Positions 51,004-60,095 of a DNA stretch of 64,000 bases are shown here, one piece after another. Position 1 is the stretch's first letter. Every line of letters begins with the position of its first letter. Source of the stretch: Luteitalea pratensis. Lineage in GTDB: Bacteria > Acidobacteriota > Vicinamibacteria > Vicinamibacterales > Vicinamibacteraceae. The position numbers and the translations under genes are program-made. Under the pieces are notes generated by a model that searched no databases, was not told the DNA's origin, and saw nothing but the letters and a program-made list of their open reading frames with translations. The stretch covers positions 3,445,001-3,509,000 of the forward strand of contig NZ_CP015136.1 in assembly GCF_001618865.1 (NCBI RefSeq). Direction: 5' to 3'.

Positions 51004-52007
51004 GGCGTGCCTCCCGGAGTGGCGGGTGCCGGGACGATCACCTCGGCCGGCTGACCCGGCACGAGCGGCACTTTCCACCCGCCGTCGAGATCGACCTTCG
51101 CGGCGTACACCAGGTTCACCCGCTCGGCACGGGTTTCCACGGCCTTCGGCGTGAATTCGGCGTTCGGCGAGATCTCGGTGACCCGCGCCGCAAACGTCTG
51201 GCCCGGATGCGCATCCACCTGCACCTGCACCGCCTGTCCCTGTCGGACCTGGCCGAGTCGCGCCTCGGGAATGAACGTGCGCACGTACAGACGCGACTCC
51301 AGTCCCAGCGTCACCGCGGATTGGCCCGGACCGAGCAATGCTCCCGGCTCCACGAGCCGATGCAGGACGACGGCATCGCTCGGCGCGCGCAATTCGGCCT
51401 CCCGGACGACGATGTCGGACTGGGCCTTGACGCGCTGCGCACGTCCGAGTTCGGCCTCGGCCTGTTTTGTCTGCCACTGCCGGAATCCCTGCTGCACGAG
51501 CCGCAGTCGCTGCGTCGCCGCCTCGAGTGCCGCTTTCGCGCGTTCGACGTCGGACGCGGCCCTCTCGAGATCGCGCTGGGTCCCGACCCGCTTCTCGCGG
51601 AGGACCTGCTGCCGCGCGAGTTCCTCACGGGCCAGCGACAGCGCCGCGACACGATCGACACGCTCGGCGTCCGCGGTGGCGATCTCGGCACTCCGACTGC
51701 CCGATGAGAGATCGCGGACACGCGCCTCGGCTGCCGTCACCGACTGGGCGTCGCGATCGGGCGCGAGCGCAACCTCGGCGAGATCGAGCCGTACCAGCAG
51801 GTCGCCGGCCTTGACGCGATCCCCCTCCCGGACGAGGACTTCGACGACGCGGCCCTGGATCCGGGGCGCAATGTCGACCAGTGGCGCCTCGATGCGGCCA
51901 TTGAGGTGCACGCGTTCATCGGCGGGCCCGCGTCGGCAGCCGCCGAGTGTGACGACCGTCGCGACGACGGTGAGCGCGGCAAGCGGGGCGAAGCAGTGGC
52001 GCGTCAT
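51000..52007 (-). CDS. HlyD/membrane-fusion lipoprotein
   Basis: The 335-residue periplasmic adaptor links the ABC transporter to TolC. The N-terminus is a lipoprotein signal (ALTVVATVVTLGGC, lipobox LGGC). A biotinyl-lipoyl-like segment (GRVVEVLVREGDRVKAGDLL, about 50-69), a long alpha-hairpin (about 90-200) and the beta-barrel (GLESRLYVRTFIPEARLGQV) follow. The pattern is that of YbhG/MacA relatives. It overlaps tolC and the ATPase by 4 bases. Confidence 0.92.
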   Translation of the reverse strand: MTRHCFAPLAALTVVATVVTLGGCRRGPADERVHLNGRIEAPLVDIAPRIQGRVVEVLVREGDRVKAGDLLVRLDLAEVALAPDRDAQSVTAAEARVRDLSSGSRSAEIATADAERVDRVAALSLAREELARQQVLREKRVGTQRDLERAASDVERAKAALEAATQRLRLVQQGFRQWQTKQAEAELGRAQRVKAQSDIVVREAELRAPSDAVVLHRLVEPGALLGPGQSAVTLGLESRLYVRTFIPEARLGQVRQGQAVQVQVDAHPGQTFAARVTEISPNAEFTPKAVETRAERVNLVYAAKVDLDGGWKVPLVPGQPAEVIVPAPATPGGTP

Positions 52008-53713
52008 CGTGCGGTTCCTTTCGGGGCAACTGGCCATGCGCCCTGGGCAATCGTTCGATCCGTCGTCGAGGCGAGCGCGGCCGGCTTCGCGTGCGAGAGA
52101 TCGGGCATGTCGCGTGCGGTTGGTCCTCCGGGTGGCGTGCCTGCCGGCGCCGGCGCATCCAGCGTGATGCCACGCCGTTCGAGCAGGCGACCCGTCGCAC
52201 GGAGCAGTTCCGTCGAGGCCCGGGCGACTTCGATGCGCGCGGCTGTGAGCGACAACGCCGCCTGCGCCAACTCGGTCTGGCGTGTCAGTACGAAGAAGTT
52301 GCTGCTCTGGCCGGTCTCGAAACGCGCCTGCTCGGCAACGAGCAGGTCGTTGGACGCCGACTCCAGGGCGATCGCGGCGTCGAGCCGCTCGCGGGCCGCG
52401 CCGAGCACGGCGGCTGCGGTGCGGACTTCGGTGGCGATGCGCTGCGCCACCTGGTCGCGAAGCAGCGCGGTCCGTCGTTCGACGAGTGTCGCGACGACGA
52501 CGTCGGCCTTTGCCGCGCGCCGCCCGATGGGCAGGGCCATGCTGACGCCGACGTAGACGTCCGAGAAGCGATGCGTGAACAGATTCTGCAGCGAGTCGTC
52601 GTAGCCGCCGAGGAGTCCGTCCGGCACCGTCACGGTGCCGCCGGGGAAGGGCACGAAGAGATCGGGATTCTCGCTTCCAGCCAGGCCGCGGAGGTTGTAA
52701 GCGGCCACGAGATCGAGTTGCGTACGATCGCGCTCACGAGCCAGCGCGGTGTCGAGTTCCGCGATCTGCCGGGCCGCATCGACGTCGGTGAGTTCCGGGC
52801 GTCGCGACAGCGCCTCCTTCACGAGGGCATCGACAGCTTCCATCGCCACCGCGGCGGGCGGTTCGTCGACGAGGTCGAAGGCCATCGTCCAGGCGGGGGA
52901 GTCGGCGGTGCCTGCCACCAACTGCCGCAGCGCGATGTCGGCGCGCCCGGCCTCGTCGTGCGCGCGCACCAGATCGGCGCGGCGCCGCGCGATCTCGGCC
53001 TGCGGCGCCGCCAGTTCCGCCTCGGCGGCGATCCCGGCCTGGATTCGCACCGCTGTGTCGTCGCGCTGCGCCTCGGCCAGCGCCAGCGACCGCTCGCGGA
53101 TGCGCACGTCCTCGCTCGTCGCCTGCACCGCCCAATAGGCGCGCTCGACGGCCGCCACCGTTTCGGCGACGAGATGCTGGAGGGCGGCACGACTACGCGA
53201 CACGTCCAGTGCCGAGACCTTCAGCGCGCGCCGCTGCGGATCGATTCGGCGGCCCGCCATCAACGGTTGCCGCAGTTCCACGCCGACCGCCGTGAAGTAG
53301 GCGGGCGTGAGGAGGAAGAAGAGGCCATTGGTCTTCTCGAGTGACGTCGATGCCGTGCCGGTGACAGTCGCGCCGCTCTCGAAGAGGCGACTCCACGCGA
53401 CGCTGCCCTGGAGGCTGTTGGTCCGAGGGGCGAGTGCGCCTTCGGGCGCGCCGACAAACAGCGTGTTGGTCGGGTCGGTTCGCGTTCGGACCCGGCTGTC
53501 GATGCGCAGGACGGAATCGTAGGCGGCCTCAGCGCGCGTCTCGCCCTGGGCGGCGATGGTGACGGCATCGCGCTGGATGGCAACTTCGGGCAGGCGCTCG
53601 ATGGCCCGGGCGGTCGCGTCGGCCAGCGTCAGCGGAACCGGCTGTGCGAGCGCCGCCGCGGGCAGGAGCGCGACCAGCCCCCACAGGGCCATTCGTCGCG
53701 AGGCGCGCGTCAT
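52004..53713 (-). CDS. TolC-family outer-membrane efflux protein
   Basis: The 569-residue product has a signal peptide (MTRASRRMALWGLVALLPAA, cleavage near ALAQ) and two TolC/OEP repeats with long helices (AYDSVLRIDSRVRTR, LRDQVAQRIATEVRTAAAVL, LLVAEQARFETGQSSNFFVL). The last segment is the conserved OEP ending. The C-terminal about 45 residues are low-complexity. It would form the outer-membrane duct for the downstream HlyD/ABC export genes. It overlaps the small peptide gene by 4 bases. Confidence 0.92.
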   Translation of the reverse strand: MTRASRRMALWGLVALLPAAALAQPVPLTLADATARAIERLPEVAIQRDAVTIAAQGETRAEAAYDSVLRIDSRVRTRTDPTNTLFVGAPEGALAPRTNSLQGSVAWSRLFESGATVTGTASTSLEKTNGLFFLLTPAYFTAVGVELRQPLMAGRRIDPQRRALKVSALDVSRSRAALQHLVAETVAAVERAYWAVQATSEDVRIRERSLALAEAQRDDTAVRIQAGIAAEAELAAPQAEIARRRADLVRAHDEAGRADIALRQLVAGTADSPAWTMAFDLVDEPPAAVAMEAVDALVKEALSRRPELTDVDAARQIAELDTALARERDRTQLDLVAAYNLRGLAGSENPDLFVPFPGGTVTVPDGLLGGYDDSLQNLFTHRFSDVYVGVSMALPIGRRAAKADVVVATLVERRTALLRDQVAQRIATEVRTAAAVLGAARERLDAAIALESASNDLLVAEQARFETGQSSNFFVLTRQTELAQAALSLTAARIEVARASTELLRATGRLLERRGITLDAPAPAGTPPGGPTARDMPDLSHAKPAALASTTDRTIAQGAWPVAPKGTAR

Positions 53714-53940
53714 CGCGTCACCCCCAGGCGCTGGAGCCGGGGATCGAGCGCTCCGGCAAACCGATCCAGGGCTTCCGGCGGCAGTTCGAGAAGCGCGCGG
53801 CGCTCGGTAGGCGTCACCTCCAGCGCCGCCTCGGTGGTGAGTGCGTCGAGCGCTTCGGCGCGCGCCTGTTTGTACCGCGCCCTCCAGTGCTCGTCGGTCG
53901 CGAGTCGACCGATCACTTGTTCCACGTGTGCCTGGCTCAT
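53710..53940 (-). CDS. Small RiPP-precursor-like protein, 76 aa (Franean1_4349-like)
   Basis: The product begins MSQAHVEQVIGRLATDEHWR and ends with LPPEALDRFAGALDPRLQRL then GVTR. The pattern (V-E-x-x-I-G-R-L-x-T-D-E, then L-T-x-x-E-R-x-A-L, then F-A-x-x-L-D-P-R-L-Q-R) resembles, from memory, small proteins labelled Franean1_4349-type putative RiPP precursors. No modification enzyme is visible nearby. It is the first gene of a six-gene operon with 4-nt overlaps to tolC and sits 18 nt after the predicted sigma-54 start site, with ggaagg as ribosome binding site. A regulatory or chaperone role is an alternative. Confidence 0.6.
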   Translation of the reverse strand: MSQAHVEQVIGRLATDEHWRARYKQARAEALDALTTEAALEVTPTERRALLELPPEALDRFAGALDPRLQRLGVTR

Positions 53941-53969
53941 GGCTGATTCCTTCCCAGCCAGCGTAGGGA

Positions 53970-53984
53970 GCAAGCGGCACGCCA
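53970..53984 (-). promoter_or_regulatory. Sigma-54 promoter (-24/-12) of the peptide/export operon
   Basis: The minus strand reads TGGCGTGCCGCTTGC, matching the core TGGC-N7-TTGC. The predicted start at about 53958 gives an 18-nt leader with ggaagg before the ATG at 53940. An enhancer-binding activator gene lies just upstream, which supports the call. Confidence 0.7.
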
Positions 53985-53999
53985 ATGGCCACGGACTCG

Positions 54000-54012
54000 C
54001 GTGGAATCCACG
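54000..54012. promoter_or_regulatory. Palindrome upstream of the sigma-54 promoter
   Basis: CGTGGAATCCACG is a 6-bp inverted repeat around one base, 16 bp upstream of the -24 element. It could be a binding site for the adjacent activator, although enhancer sites are usually farther away. Confidence 0.35.
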
Positions 54013-54162
54013 TATCTGTCTGTGAGGGCGACCTTTATTTAGAAAAGCGTTGCCTGCACAGGCTAGATAAACGGCCAAGCAGAGCGTTCCCTTATGAGCA
54101 AGATGTCGATAAATGCGCAGTGTGTAGAGTTCGACTGGGTCCCTGCGCCGGCGCGAGGCGTT

Positions 54163-55803
54163 TTATATCGCGAGGCCGTGGCGTTTGAGGCGGACGTAGA
54201 ACTGGGCGCGCGTCAGGCCCAGTGCCCTCGCTGCCTCGGACTTGTTGTATCGCGCTCCAACCAGGGCGTTTTCGACCATCTCGCGCTCGACATCCGGGAG
54301 TGTCTGGCGGCGTTCAGTCCCGGCCGGCAACCCGATCCGGCGCGGGGCCGTGGCCGGGTCCGACGCGCCGGACGACTGCGGGGGCGCCGGCGCCGGGAGA
54401 GCGAGATGCTCGGAGGTGATCAGTCCGCCGCCGGCGAGGATCGCGGCACGCTCGAGCACGTTACGGAGTTCGCGCACGTTGCCAGGCCATGGGTAAGCCA
54501 GCAGTCGGGGGGCTGCCTCGCGCGACAGCCCGGCGCCACGCCGTCCCAACTGCCGCCCGATGTCCTCGAGCAGCACTTCGGCCAGGGGCAGCACGTCATC
54601 GGGACGCTCACGCAGAGGCGGCAGGGCGATGACGAAGATATGCAGCCGATAGAACAGGTCCTCGCGGAACGTGCCGCGGTCGACCATCGTGCGCAGGTGA
54701 CGATGCGTCGCGGCGATCACGCGCACGTCTGCGCGCAGCACCCGCGACGCGCCGACGCGCTGGAACTCTCGCTCCTGGAGCACCCGCAGCAGCTTGGCCT
54801 GCGCGCCGGGCGACAGTTCGCCGACCTCGTCGAGCAGCAGCACGCCGCCGGCCGCGCGCTCGATGAGGCCGGCCCTCGTCTGCGTGGCGCCCGTGAAGGC
54901 GCCCTTTTCATGCCCGAACAGTTCCGACTCGATCAGCGACTCGGGCAGGGCGGCACAGTTGATCGCCAGGAACGGTCCGGCGGCCCGCGGGGACGCGCCA
55001 TGGATGAAGCGCGCAAGCACTTCCTTGCCCGTGCCGGACTCTCCCGTGAGGAGTACGGTCGTGTCGGTCGCCGCGACCTGGGCGGCTTCGCCTACCGCCT
55101 GCCGCCACGCTGCCGACACACCCACCATCCGTCGTGGCGAGCCATGCCCGAGGACCGACAACTGGTCGGTCAGCGAACGCACACGTTGCTCGAGCGCCGT
55201 CGCGCGCTCGCGCACCTCCGCGGCGCGTGCCGCCTCGTCGGCGAGATCCTTGTGTGCCAGCGCGAGCGCCACGTACGCCGCCACCCGGATTGCCACCGGC
55301 GCGTCCTGCGCCGTGAAGCCACCCTGGGCCCTCGACATGAAGTTGAGCCCGCCGAAGACCTGTCCGTTCCGACGCAGCGGAACGCGCAGCGACCCGTGCA
55401 GGCCGGCAACCACGGCCGGGATCTGCCGCATGACCGGGTCGGTCGCCATGTCGTCGCACAGGAGGTAGTCCCACGGCACCTCGAACAGGTGCCGGGCTTC
55501 CTGCGGCACCTGGATGCGATCGGGGCGTTGAAAGTCGACTTCGGTCGTCAGGGCGTGGACAAACAGCGATTCCCGGTCGGGCGCGAGCAGCGCGAGCGCC
55601 AGCGCGTCGTGCGGCAGCACCCGGCAGGTGACCCGAGACAAATGCGGGAACACCTCACGGATGTCCAACGCCCCCGAGAGCAGGGGCAGCAACTCGGCCA
55701 GCGCGTCGAGCCGCGCGAGCAGGTCCGCGTCGGGGGGCACGGCTAGACGATAGCGCACGTCCGGCCGAACCCCGGGTGCATCCCACTCGTCAAACTCCGG
55801 CAA
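54163..55803 (-). CDS. Sigma-54-dependent transcriptional activator (GAF-AAA+-Fis)
   Basis: The 546-residue product has an N-terminal GAF domain (about 30-190), an AAA+ domain (about 225-460) with Walker A GESGTGKE, the sigma-54 contact loop GAFTGA and Walker [13 protein letters not shown], and a Fis-type helix-turn-helix ([20 protein letters not shown]). It should activate the promoter at 53970. The GAF domain suggests a small-molecule or redox signal. The start is uncertain: TTG 55803 is used; a later GTG (codons VRYRLAVPP) is possible. A peptide operon lies directly downstream on the same strand. Confidence 0.9.
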   Translation of the reverse strand: MPEFDEWDAPGVRPDVRYRLAVPPDADLLARLDALAELLPLLSGALDIREVFPHLSRVTCRVLPHDALALALLAPDRESLFVHALTTEVDFQRPDRIQVPQEARHLFEVPWDYLLCDDMATDPVMRQIPAVVAGLHGSLRVPLRRNGQVFGGLNFMSRAQGGFTAQDAPVAIRVAAYVALALAHKDLADEAARAAEVRERATALEQRVRSLTDQLSVLGHGSPRRMVGVSAAWRQAVGEAAQVAATDTTVLLTGESGTGKEVLARFIHGASPRAAGPFLAINCAALPESLIESELFGHEKGAFTGATQTRAGLIERAAGGVLLLDEVGELSPGAQAKLLRVLQEREFQRVGASRVLRADVRVIAATHRHLRTMVDRGTFREDLFYRLHIFVIALPPLRERPDDVLPLAEVLLEDIGRQLGRRGAGLSREAAPRLLAYPWPGNVRELRNVLERAAILAGGGLITSEHLALPAPAPPQSSGASDPATAPRRIGLPAGTERRQTLPDVEREMVENALVGARYNKSEAARALGLTRAQFYVRLKRHGLAI

Positions 55804-55814
55804 GAGGAGAGCCG

Positions 55815-56159
55815 ATGACGACGCTGTTCGTGATGGGATTCGCGATGGTGGCGATGCTGGTGGTGACGGGGCTGGCCTTGGCGTGGGCGGCGCTGCGCGC
55901 GGTGCTGTGGGTCGTCTTCCTGCCGCTGATGTTGCTCAAGGCGCTGTTCGGTCTCGTCTTCGGGCTGTTCGGCCTCGTCTTCGGATTGGTGTTCGGGACG
56001 CTCGGCCTGGTGGTCGGCCTGCTCGTGGCCCTCGTGGTCGGTGGCGTGGGTCTGGTGGCGCTCCTGGCCGTCGTCGCCATACCGCTCGTGCCGTTCCTGC
56101 TCGTTGCCGGGCTGGTGTGGGTCGCCGTGAAGGGCACGACGGCCCTGGCCGCGGTGTAA
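55815..56159 (+). CDS. Small hydrophobic membrane protein, 114 aa
   Basis: [20 protein letters not shown] starts an almost completely hydrophobic protein with 3-4 membrane segments and phenylalanine/glycine-leucine runs ([20 protein letters not shown]). It is divergent from the sigma-54 activator gene across 11 bp. A good ribosome binding site (agagga) precedes the ATG. No family is recognised. Confidence 0.6.
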   Translation: MTTLFVMGFAMVAMLVVTGLALAWAALRAVLWVVFLPLMLLKALFGLVFGLFGLVFGLVFGTLGLVVGLLVALVVGGVGLVALLAVVAIPLVPFLLVAGLVWVAVKGTTALAAV

Positions 56160-56165
56160 GGCCTC

Positions 56166-56438
56166 TTAGGCCCGGCTGAAACGTTCGCGCGACCGCTGCC
56201 GCAACTTCTCGGCCTCGACGCCGCGGTCCTTCGGGGTCGCGCTCGTCGACAACGACGCGATCAACACCCGCGCCGCGTCGGTCACGTCCTGCACCGCCTT
56301 GTCGAAGGCCTCGGCGTTGGCCTGCGACGGCTTGGTGAACCCACTCAGCTTGCGGACAAACTGCAGCGCCGACGCACGAACCTCGTCGTCGGTCGCCGGC
56401 GGATCGAAATTGAACAGCGTCTTGATGTTGCGGCACAT
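56166..56438 (-). CDS. DUF2277 family protein
   Basis: The 90-residue cytosolic product starts MCRNIKTLFNFDPPATDDEV, the signature of the DUF2277 family. The function is unknown. It is convergent with the membrane protein and separated from gatA by 27 bp, possibly co-transcribed with gatCA. Confidence 0.9.
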   Translation of the reverse strand: MCRNIKTLFNFDPPATDDEVRASALQFVRKLSGFTKPSQANAEAFDKAVQDVTDAARVLIASLSTSATPKDRGVEAEKLRQRSRERFSRA

Positions 56439-56465
56439 GGGCGTGGTCCTCCCCAGGTGGATGGA

Positions 56466-57896
56466 TCAGCGCGGCGTGGGGAACGCGCCGCGTGCGTCTT
56501 CGTAGGCCGCCGCGCCACGCAGCAGCGTCGTCTCGTCGAAAGCGGGCGCCGTCATCTGCAAGCCGACCGGGAGGCCCTGGCCATCGATGCCGCAGGGCAC
56601 GCTGATCGCCGGCAGTCCCGACAGGTTGGCGCTGACCGTGAAGACGTCGGCCAGGTACATCTGCAACGGGTCCTCCACTTTCTCGCCAAGCCGGAACGCG
56701 GTGGTCGGCGCCGTCGGCATGACGACGACATCCACCGACGCGAAGGCGCGTTCGTAGTCGCGGGTGATGAGCGTGCGGACCTGCTGGGCCTTGCGGTAGT
56801 AGGCGTCGTAATAGCCGGCGCTGAGCACGTAGGTGCCGAGCAGGATGCGGCGCATGACTTCGGCGCCAAATCCGGTGCTGCGTGAAGCCGCGTACATCGA
56901 AGCGAGGTCGGTGTAATCGCTGGCCGGCGCGCGGTAGCCGAAACGGACACCGTCGTAACGCGCAAGGTTGGCGCTCGCTTCCGCCGTGGCCACGAGGTAG
57001 TAGGTCGGGATGGCGTGGGCCGCATGCGGCAGTTCGATGTCGTGCAGCGTCGCGCCCCCACCCACCATCACGGCGAGGGCGCGCTCCACCGCCGTCCGCA
57101 CGTCGTCGTCCACCCCGTCGGCGAGCAGGGCGCGTGGCACGCCGATGCGCAGCCCCTGCAGCGATGCGTCGGTGGACGGCACCTCGAACGGCGGCATGGT
57201 CACGGTGGTCGCGTCGCGCGGGTCTGGTCCAGCCAGTGCGGCGAGGACGTGCCCGGCCTGGCGCACGGTGCGTGTCAGCGGTCCGATCTGATCGAGCGAG
57301 GATCCGTACGCCACGAGGCCGTAGCGCGAGACGCGACCGTACGTGGGCTTCATGCCGACGATGCCGCAGAACGAGGCAGGCTGCCTGATGGAGCCGCCGG
57401 TGTCCGATCCGAGCGCCACCGGTACCGCGCCGGCCGCCACGAGCGCCGCGGATCCCCCGCTCGAGCCCCCGGGCGTGCGGGTCTCGTCCCAGGGGTTGAG
57501 GACCGCACCGTAGGCGGAGTTCTCGTTCGACGACCCCATCGCGAACTCGTCGCAGTTGGTCTTGGCGACGATCACCGCGCCAGCCGCGTCGAGTCGCTCG
57601 ACGACGGTTGCGTCATATGGCGCGATGAAGCGATCGAGGATGCGCGAGCCGGCGGTGGTGCGCGTGCCGCGCGCGCAGATGTTGTCCTTGATCGCCACGG
57701 GCACGCCAGCCAGCGGGAGCCTCGCGCGTTCCTGGTCATCGAGGGCGTCCACGGCCGCGGCGCGCTCGCGCGCACGCTCCGTGGTGACGGTCAGGACGGC
57801 ATTCAGCCGCCCGGCCTCGGCGAGCGCCGTGATGGCGGCCTCGCAAGCGCGCGCAGCGGCGGCCGTGCCGGTCGGAAGCAGGTCGACGACGCTCAT
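56466..57896 (-). CDS. gatA: Asp-tRNA(Asn)/Glu-tRNA(Gln) amidotransferase subunit A
   Basis: GatA releases ammonia from glutamine for transamidation of mischarged Asp/Glu-tRNA. The 476-residue amidase-signature protein has the Ser-cisSer-Lys triad: K in AIKDNIC (about 71), the GGSSGGSAA loop (about 144-152), and the nucleophile serine in [12 protein letters not shown] (about 170). [19 protein letters not shown] is diagnostic for GatA. The gene follows gatC with an ATGA overlap; gatB is not in this window. Confidence 0.95.
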   Translation of the reverse strand: MSVVDLLPTGTAAAARACEAAITALAEAGRLNAVLTVTTERARERAAAVDALDDQERARLPLAGVPVAIKDNICARGTRTTAGSRILDRFIAPYDATVVERLDAAGAVIVAKTNCDEFAMGSSNENSAYGAVLNPWDETRTPGGSSGGSAALVAAGAVPVALGSDTGGSIRQPASFCGIVGMKPTYGRVSRYGLVAYGSSLDQIGPLTRTVRQAGHVLAALAGPDPRDATTVTMPPFEVPSTDASLQGLRIGVPRALLADGVDDDVRTAVERALAVMVGGGATLHDIELPHAAHAIPTYYLVATAEASANLARYDGVRFGYRAPASDYTDLASMYAASRSTGFGAEVMRRILLGTYVLSAGYYDAYYRKAQQVRTLITRDYERAFASVDVVVMPTAPTTAFRLGEKVEDPLQMYLADVFTVSANLSGLPAISVPCGIDGQGLPVGLQMTAPAFDETTLLRGAAAYEDARGAFPTPR

Positions 57897-58192
57897 GCGC
57901 CGATCACCCGTGGCACGCGGAACAAGCCGGCCTTCTCGTTGGCGTCGGTGGCGTTGGCGAGCGCGTCGCGGACGTCGAGCGAGGGCCGTGGCTCGTCGGC
58001 ACGCAGGTCTCCGGCGCCTTCCACGATGTGGGCGGTGAGGGGGACCCCGTCGGTCGGCACGGCCTGCAGCCGATCGACGTAATCCAGGATCTGTTCCAGA
58101 TCGGCGCCAAGGCGGGTCCTGGCCTCGTCGGTGAGCCGGAGCTGGGCGAGCGCGGCGATACGGTCGATCTCCTCGGGACTGAAGCGAGCCAT
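57893..58192 (-). CDS. gatC: Asp-tRNA(Asn)/Glu-tRNA(Gln) amidotransferase subunit C
   Basis: The 99-residue GatC ([20 protein letters not shown], then [19 protein letters not shown]) wraps around and stabilises GatA-GatB. ATG 58192 is chosen because a TAAGAT box lies 7 nt upstream, which predicts a leaderless mRNA; an in-frame ATG at 58201 lies inside that box. ATGA overlap with gatA. Confidence 0.92.
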   Translation of the reverse strand: MARFSPEEIDRIAALAQLRLTDEARTRLGADLEQILDYVDRLQAVPTDGVPLTAHIVEGAGDLRADEPRPSLDVRDALANATDANEKAGLFRVPRVIGA

Positions 58193-58326
58193 CGTCGTCA
58201 TCTTAGCGAATCGGGGCGGACAGGGATTCGGGTGCCGGGGAACGGGGAACGGGGAACGGGAAACGGGAAACGGGAACCGGGTGTCGGGAGTGGGCCGTCG
58301 GCTGAGCAAACTCGTACAATGCCGTC

Positions 58327-59259
58327 GTGCTGAACCGACGCGGTGTCCGGCTGTCGCTCGCCGTGCTTCCTCTTGCGCTGCTCCTCGCTCCCGTCGAGAG
58401 CCAGGCGTGGGGCTTCGAAGCGCACAAGTTCATCGCCGATCAGGTGATCGCGTTGCTGCCGCCTGGCCTGCGCGAACTGTTCGAGCGACAGCGGAGTGCG
58501 TTCATCGAGCACGCGATCGATCCGGACCTGTGGCGCAACGTCGGCGCAGACGATGAGCCGCCGCGCCATTTCCTCGACCTCGATGCGTACGGGGCAGCGC
58601 CCTTCGACGCGCTCCCGCGGGCCTACGACGAGGCCGTGACCAAGTTCGGTCCGGAGAAGGTCAACCAGGAAGGCACACTGCCGTGGCGCGTCGCCGAGAT
58701 GCACGGCCGGCTGCGACGCACGTTCGAGCAACTGGCTCGCCCCGATGGGCCGGGCTATGCGGTCGACAACGTGGTGTTCTTCGCGTCGGTGATGAGCCAC
58801 TACATCGGCGATTCCTACGTGCCGTTCCACGCGGTCGTCAACTACGACGGACAGGTCACCGGGCAGCTCGGGATTCACAGCCGCTTCGAATCGGAGTTGT
58901 TCTCGCAGCTCAAGCCGACGCTCAAGATCGCCCCGCCGTCGATGGCACCCGTGACCGACGCGCGGCAGGCGGCGTTTGCCTCGCTGATCGAAGGCGCGGC
59001 GTTGGCAACGAAGGTCCTCGAGGCCGATCGCCAGGCGATCGGCACCGGCGATCTCTACGATGCAGGGTACTTCACGCGCTTTGCCGAAGGCGGCGCCGGC
59101 CCGATCCTGGAGCAGCGTGTCAACGCCGCGATCGCCTCGGTGGCGGCACACATCATCGGCGCGTGGGAAACGGCGGGGAAGCCGGATCTCTCCAAGCCGC
59201 GCCCGCCGCGGGGCCCGCAGCGCAAGCGTGCACCGCGCCCGGCAACGGCGACACCTTAG
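58327..59259 (+). CDS. Secreted S1/P1 nuclease or zinc phospholipase C-like protein
   Basis: The 310-residue exported protein has a signal peptide (about 1-27, cleaved before WGFEAHKF). The mature N-terminal tryptophan would be a zinc ligand, as in PLC/S1-P1 enzymes. Other ligand segments are HFLDLDAYG, MSHYIGDSYVPFHAVVN and LGIHSRFESELF. The C-terminus is proline/arginine-rich. The substrate (nucleic acid or phospholipid) cannot be decided. TACAAT lies 6 nt before the GTG start, so the mRNA is probably leaderless. Confidence 0.8.
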   Translation: MLNRRGVRLSLAVLPLALLLAPVESQAWGFEAHKFIADQVIALLPPGLRELFERQRSAFIEHAIDPDLWRNVGADDEPPRHFLDLDAYGAAPFDALPRAYDEAVTKFGPEKVNQEGTLPWRVAEMHGRLRRTFEQLARPDGPGYAVDNVVFFASVMSHYIGDSYVPFHAVVNYDGQVTGQLGIHSRFESELFSQLKPTLKIAPPSMAPVTDARQAAFASLIEGAALATKVLEADRQAIGTGDLYDAGYFTRFAEGGAGPILEQRVNAAIASVAAHIIGAWETAGKPDLSKPRPPRGPQRKRAPRPATATP

Positions 59260-59412
59260 AGCAACGCCGAATGCTGAGGCTTTCGGCAGCCCGTCGACCT
59301 GAAGGTCGACGGCTACGATGACTGAACCGAACGCTGAACGCCGCAGCTGGACTATGCGGCCCGCCCGGCACCCGGAACCCGGAACCCGGAACCCGGAACC
59401 CGGCACCCGACC

Positions 59413-59994
59413 CTAAAACGTCCGCACGTACGTGAGGTTGGCCTTCACGTCGACGTCCGCAATGCGGACAGGTGCGGCACCGCCCTCGACCACCAGGTCG
59501 TACGTGCCGGCCGGGGCGACGACGAGCTGGTAGCCCTCACCGTCCACCCCCCGGGCGACCTCGGTGCCGTCCTTGCGCAGGAGGCGTGTCCGCCATCCGA
59601 CCTGTCCCGACTGATGCGGACCCTGAGCGCGTACCTCGAGCGCACCCCACTCCTTCTCGAAATTGAGGACCTCGAGGTGGTGTCCCCCTTCACCCGGGTA
59701 GTCCACCAGGAGGCGGAGTGTTGTCCATACGATGCCGCTGACCTTGCCGTCCTGCTGCTGCACGAGCTGCAGGTCGTACTGGCCCGCGGCCAGCGGCAGC
59801 CGTCGCTCGCCGCCGTCCGCGACCGGTGCCGGCTGGCCGTTGGTTCGCGCGCCGGCCGGGTACACGGTCACGGTCGTCTCCCGGGTGACCTCCGCCTGCC
59901 CGCGGAACACGCGAATGTGGAGCGACAGCGGCAGGGCCGTCTGCACGACCCCGCTTGTCACCATCGCCAACCAGAGCAGGAATGTTGCCGTCAT
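59413..59994 (-). CDS. Secreted hypothetical protein, beta-rich
   Basis: The 193-residue product has a signal peptide (MTATFLLWLAMVTSGVVQTA) and a beta-rich body with repeating HIRVFRGQAEVTRETTVTVY and LVVAPAGTYDLVVEGG segments, suggestive of one or two PEGA/CNA-B-like folds. No named family is certain. ATG 59994 is preferred over an in-frame upstream start at 60096 that would overlap the divergent gene. A (cggaaccc)n run lies just after its stop on the plus strand (59359-59408). Confidence 0.6.
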   Translation of the reverse strand: MTATFLLWLAMVTSGVVQTALPLSLHIRVFRGQAEVTRETTVTVYPAGARTNGQPAPVADGGERRLPLAAGQYDLQLVQQQDGKVSGIVWTTLRLLVDYPGEGGHHLEVLNFEKEWGALEVRAQGPHQSGQVGWRTRLLRKDGTEVARGVDGEGYQLVVAPAGTYDLVVEGGAAPVRIADVDVKANLTYVRTF

Positions 59995-60095
59995 GCCGAT
60001 AGGGTAAACGGAAGGGACACGCTCGAGGTATCCACGGGCACGACGGGCCGGACTGAACCAGATCCCGGGTGCTATCGTAGGACAGGTACGGATCA

